This document shows, one piece after another, positions 61,336-64,000 of a stretch of 64,000 nt of DNA; the first letter of the stretch is position 1; every line of letters begins with the position of its first letter. Below the pieces are notes generated by a model that worked only from the letters and a program-made list of their open reading frames with translations, ran no database searches and had not been told where the DNA came from. This DNA comes from an uncultured Candidatus Neoarthromitus sp. (GTDB taxonomy: Bacteria; Bacillota; Clostridia; Clostridiales; Clostridiaceae), in the NCBI GenBank assembly GCA_937890765.1, contig CALADQ010000009.1:38946-102945 (forward strand), given 5' to 3'. The position numbers were made by a program, and so were the translations under genes.

Positions 61336-61806
61336 TTACTTCATATTTAAAAACCCAACTTGCCTCAAAGCTTCATACAAAATTATATTTGCAACATTTG
61401 AAACATTTAAAGACCTTGTCGTTGTTTTTATCATAGGTACTCTTATTTTAAATTTATCATCTATAATATCCATTATTTCCTGTGGAAGACCTTTTGATTC
61501 CTTCCCAAACAAAAAACAATCTCCATATTTATAAACGGGCTCTGTATAAATTTGAGTAGCCTTTGTTGAACATAAATAAATATTATTATTTTTGTAGAGA
61601 TTATAAAAATCATAAAAATTTTCATGCACAGTCACATCTACATCTTTCCAATAATCTAAACCAGCTCTTCTAACTTCTTTCTCATCCAAAGAAAATTTAA
61701 ACGGTTTAATTAAATGTAGTTTTGAATTTGTAAGAACGCACGTCCTCCCAACATTTCCTGTATTAAATGGTTTTTCAGGTTCAAAAAATACAATGTTAAA
61801 TTTCAT
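61336..61806 (-). CDS. trmL: tRNA (cytidine/uridine-34 2'-O)-methyltransferase TrmL
   Basis: 156 residues, SPOUT fold with the knotted C-terminus: FFEPEKPFNTGNVGRTCVLTNSKLHLIKPF, RRAGLDYWKDVDV, LFGKESKGLPQEIM and RVPMIKTTTRSLNVSNVANI. Methylates the wobble ribose of tRNA-Leu in characterised members. ATG behind GGGAG. It lies 15 bases upstream of degV, in one transcription unit with trxB-trxA. Confidence 0.94.
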   Translation of the reverse strand: MKFNIVFFEPEKPFNTGNVGRTCVLTNSKLHLIKPFKFSLDEKEVRRAGLDYWKDVDVTVHENFYDFYNLYKNNNIYLCSTKATQIYTEPVYKYGDCFLFGKESKGLPQEIMDIIDDKFKIRVPMIKTTTRSLNVSNVANIILYEALRQVGFLNMK

Positions 61807-61834
61807 TTACAATATTTTCTCCCAAATGCAAAAT

Positions 61835-61872
61835 AAAAAGGATTATATCATTATAATTATAATCCTTTTTTT
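61835..61872 (-). terminator. Terminator after the VanW gene
   Basis: Thirteen-base stem AAAAAGGATTATA / TATAATCCTTTTT, with T-rich sequence following on minus. Confidence 0.88.
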
Positions 61873-61898
61873 AAAATTTTAAAAGACATTTTTATAAA

Positions 61899-63299
61899 TT
61901 ACTTTGTTCCCACTCTAACAATTTTTTGCTGTGGTACATAATAATCATTCCATAAAAATTTCTTATCTAATTGAGCACCAGTGTATTTATCCTTAGTAAC
62001 TAAATACACCTTAACCTTAGTTCCATTAGATCCATTTTTCTCAACAACTTGTTTTCCTTTAGGAATAGTATCGTCATTTATAGTTTTAGTTGTAAAAGGA
62101 ACAGATTCATGATTTTCAATAGACAAAGAATAAGATTTATCCACTGCTGTAACATCGCCATAAATTGAAATTGTTAATGTCCTGTTTGTTGAAGAGACGT
62201 CTATTAAAATCGGAAAATCGTAAGGATTTTTAAACACATAGTCAAGACTTCCCCAAGCAACTGCAGCATCAAATCCTAACGGCATATAAGAAGTAGGAAG
62301 TGTGTGATTTCTTCTTTGTGAAGGTATAATTCCCGCTCTTATAACAGCTTGATGAAGAGTACTTGATGTTTGACATATTCCTCCACCTAATCCAGATTCG
62401 TATTGGTTACCAACTATAATTGCTGCATCACGATATCCTCTTTCACGAGTTCTAGGTCCAACTATTTTATTAAAGCTAAAGCTTTCGCCTGGCATTAATA
62501 TAGTTCCATTTATTGAATTGGCAGACAATTCAACATTAGCTGCACGTTCATTTGACGAACTTTTAAATGTAGTTGTATAAGTTGATAATTGTCCATTTAT
62601 TTTTGATAGAACATCAACTGGAACTCTAGGCTCAACAGGTTTAGTTTTCAAATCAATTCCATTTTTAGAAGCAGATACAGGAGAAGTATCGTTTATCATT
62701 TTAATTAAGGATTCTTTATCAATTTCATAACCAGCTTGACTTTCTGTAAATACAGCTTGTCCATCTATTAATTCAACCTTAGCTTCCACAGGTGAAACGT
62801 TAAATTCTTCTGATAGCTCATAATATAATTGATCTATATTATTTTCGTTTACTTCAAACTTTCCATTTAAAAATATATCAAGTTTCTTAACGGGTTTATA
62901 TATTTGTTTAACCTTCTCTTCATAAGTTAAATTTTCTGAAAAATCAAAAGCTTCATTAACAGCTTTATCGTAATCGTATGTTATACCCATTTTGTTATAC
63001 GAAGAAGTTACAACTTTATCACCTAATCTAAATTCAACTTCACCGTAACTTAAAACATTTGGAAAATTATCTATTAAAAACTCTTTTAAAGAAGTTTTTG
63101 TTAGACCGCTTACATCTATGTTATTTATTTTAACACCTCTGTAAACTTTTCCTTCCCAACTGTTTACGCTACTTGAAATTTTAAAATTTAAAAATCCTAT
63201 AATAAAAATAATGCCACTAATAAAAAGTCCACTAACTAAAAATGTCAAAAATACTCTACTAAACCGCAAATTTTTATACGTCTTTGAAACTTTATACAT
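61899..63299 (-). CDS. VanW family membrane-anchored protein with a peptidoglycan-binding-like domain and G5-like tail
   Basis: 466 residues: one N-terminal membrane helix (about 16-38), a YoaR-like substrate-binding region (GVKINNIDVSGLTKTSLKEFL and a second copy-like block near 150-200), the VanW core (NSINGTILMPGESFSFNKIVGPRTRERGY, GGGICQTSSTLHQAVIRAGI, about 260-330) and a C-terminal G5-like beta segment (PFTTKTINDDTIPKGKQVVEKNG). VanW proteins occur beside vancomycin-resistance genes in some clusters but are general in Gram-positives; the molecular role is unknown. Here it precedes nothing but a terminator, and ddl lies upstream. Confidence 0.9.
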   Translation of the reverse strand: MYKVSKTYKNLRFSRVFLTFLVSGLFISGIIFIIGFLNFKISSSVNSWEGKVYRGVKINNIDVSGLTKTSLKEFLIDNFPNVLSYGEVEFRLGDKVVTSSYNKMGITYDYDKAVNEAFDFSENLTYEEKVKQIYKPVKKLDIFLNGKFEVNENNIDQLYYELSEEFNVSPVEAKVELIDGQAVFTESQAGYEIDKESLIKMINDTSPVSASKNGIDLKTKPVEPRVPVDVLSKINGQLSTYTTTFKSSSNERAANVELSANSINGTILMPGESFSFNKIVGPRTRERGYRDAAIIVGNQYESGLGGGICQTSSTLHQAVIRAGIIPSQRRNHTLPTSYMPLGFDAAVAWGSLDYVFKNPYDFPILIDVSSTNRTLTISIYGDVTAVDKSYSLSIENHESVPFTTKTINDDTIPKGKQVVEKNGSNGTKVKVYLVTKDKYTGAQLDKKFLWNDYYVPQQKIVRVGTK

Positions 63300-63373
63300 T
63301 GATATACCTCTAAAATATTTATTTTAAATTACAAATATGTAAAATACTATCACAAATTAACTTATAATACTAC

Positions 63374-63405
63374 AAAAAAAGCACAAACAATTTTGAGTTT
63401 GTGCG
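63374..63405 (-). terminator. Terminator after ddl
   Basis: Perfect GCACAAAC/GTTTGTGC stem followed on minus by TTTTTTTG. Confidence 0.9.
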
Positions 63406-63412
63406 TAAATTT

Positions 63413-64000
63413 TTATTTAGTACAATTAAAAGAGCTTGTTATTATTTCTTCTATCAAGGTTTTAAAATTCATTCCAACCTCTCTAGCAATTTTAGGAAAC
63501 AAACTTCCTTCAGTCATTCCTGGCAAAGTATTTATTTCCAAAAAGTAAGGAATATTTTCTTTAACAATGAAATCAACTCTAGCGTAAACCTTACAACATA
63601 AAATGTCATAAATTTTTAACGCTTGCCTTTTAATTTCTTCATCTAATTTCAAATCGAATTTCGCTAGCTCCTCTATTGTAGTGTTATCATATTTGCATTC
63701 GTAATTAAAAAATTCTCCATTGGTTGGAGTAATTTTAAATATAGGGAGAGCTTGTCCATTTAATATTCCACAAGTTATTTCTTGTCCATCTACAAATTCT
63801 TCAACTAAAATTTTATCATCATAAATAAAAGCCATCTCCAAATTTTTTAAAAGCTCTTTTTTGTTTTTGCATATGGAAACCCCCACACTCGAACCACCTG
63901 AATTTGGTTTTACAATAACGGGAAAATTCAAATTCAAATTTTCTAAATCACAATTTCCTTTTTTGAGCAATTCGCCTTTTGACATTTTAACATCATAATT
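63413..64000 (-). CDS. ddl: D-alanine--D-alanine ligase (N-terminus off the right edge)
   Basis: The frame is open to the window edge; the visible part is the C-terminal 195 residues of an ATP-grasp ligase that makes D-Ala-D-Ala for peptidoglycan. Motifs: FPVIVKPNSGGSSVGVSI (the ATP-binding Lys and serine loop), KILVEEFVDGQEITCGIL, ARVDFIVKENIPYFLEINTLPGMTEGSLFPKIAREVGM with the metal-binding Asp, Glu and Asn. The internal Met at 63985 is not a start, since the frame continues upstream without a stop. Confidence 0.95.
   Translation of the reverse strand, partial: NYDVKMSKGELLKKGNCDLENLNLNFPVIVKPNSGGSSVGVSICKNKKELLKNLEMAFIYDDKILVEEFVDGQEITCGILNGQALPIFKITPTNGEFFNYECKYDNTTIEELAKFDLKLDEEIKRQALKIYDILCCKVYARVDFIVKENIPYFLEINTLPGMTEGSLFPKIAREVGMNFKTLIEEIITSSFNCTK

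Noticed and set aside
1..64000. CRISPR arrays, insertion sequences, prophage genes, rRNA operons
   Set aside because: I found no regularly spaced direct repeats, transposase or phage genes and no rRNA sequence on reading both strands.

Overview
The window is strongly AT-rich. It encodes an endospore-forming, Gram-positive, Clostridium-like bacterium. The evidence is a dense set of sporulation and germination genes (spoIIID, a spoIIQ-like gene, spoIID, spoIIR, sipL, yabG, cotS, a gerA-type operon), the gene order recD2 / comFC / raiA RNA / hpf / secA / prfB, good Shine-Dalgarno sites, many TTG/GTG starts and short spacers. The compact gene set, several degenerate paralogues and the apparent loss of the ATP synthase block from its usual clostridial position suggest a reduced, possibly host-associated member of the Clostridiaceae. 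The segmented filamentous bacteria (Candidatus Arthromitus/Savagella) are one candidate, but I cannot prove that from sequence alone.

Layout. 1-2595: 5' part of a large secreted surface protein (minus strand) with repeated fibronectin-III-like motifs and the start of a DUF4214-like segment, followed by a 0.7 kb non-coding gap. 3.3-5.2 kb: a divergent signal peptidase II and a CPA2 cation/proton antiporter. 5.2-10.4 kb (minus): a YhaN-like SMC ATPase with a ruined P-loop, a D,D-carboxypeptidase, a polysaccharide deacetylase and small unknowns. 10.6-12.7 kb: a 44-residue zinc-ribbon-like gene, tRNA-Trp, and tsaE-tsaB-rimI. 12.7-24 kb (minus): ribU, tex, prfB (with its programmed frameshift), secA, hpf, the raiA structured RNA with its own promoter, comFC, a degenerate ComFA-like gene and recD2. 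24-26.4 kb: nagA and metK. 26.5-26.8 kb: four tRNA genes. 27-38.7 kb (minus): spoIIID, spoIIQ-like, spoIID, murA, wecB, tagO/wecA-like, upp, ywlE-like, sua5, prfA, a DUF1385-PrmC fusion and tdk. 38.8-42.3 kb: rpmE, rho, pyrG. 42.6 kb: a diacylglycerol glycosyltransferase-like gene. 43.8-48.4 kb (minus): a germinant receptor operon ending in spoIIR. 48.5-58 kb (minus): ispE, cphA-cphB (cyanophycin), sipL, veg, yabG, fabI, cotS. 58-64 kb: a GT4 glycosyltransferase, then trxA, trxB, degV, trmL, a VanW protein and the 3' part of ddl.

How the genes fit together. Most of the window is housekeeping (translation termination and fidelity, secretion, cell wall, nucleotide salvage, t6A tRNA modification) interleaved with spore morphogenesis and germination genes. 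No prophage, insertion sequence or CRISPR array is visible. The most interesting items are the truncated surface protein, the raiA RNA with a matching promoter and closing helix, degenerate members of known families (YhaN-like, SpoIIQ-like, ComFA-like), the cyanophycin pair among sporulation genes, a hairpin between the Shine-Dalgarno and start of rho, and a palindrome that encodes the C-termini of two convergent genes while forming their shared terminator.
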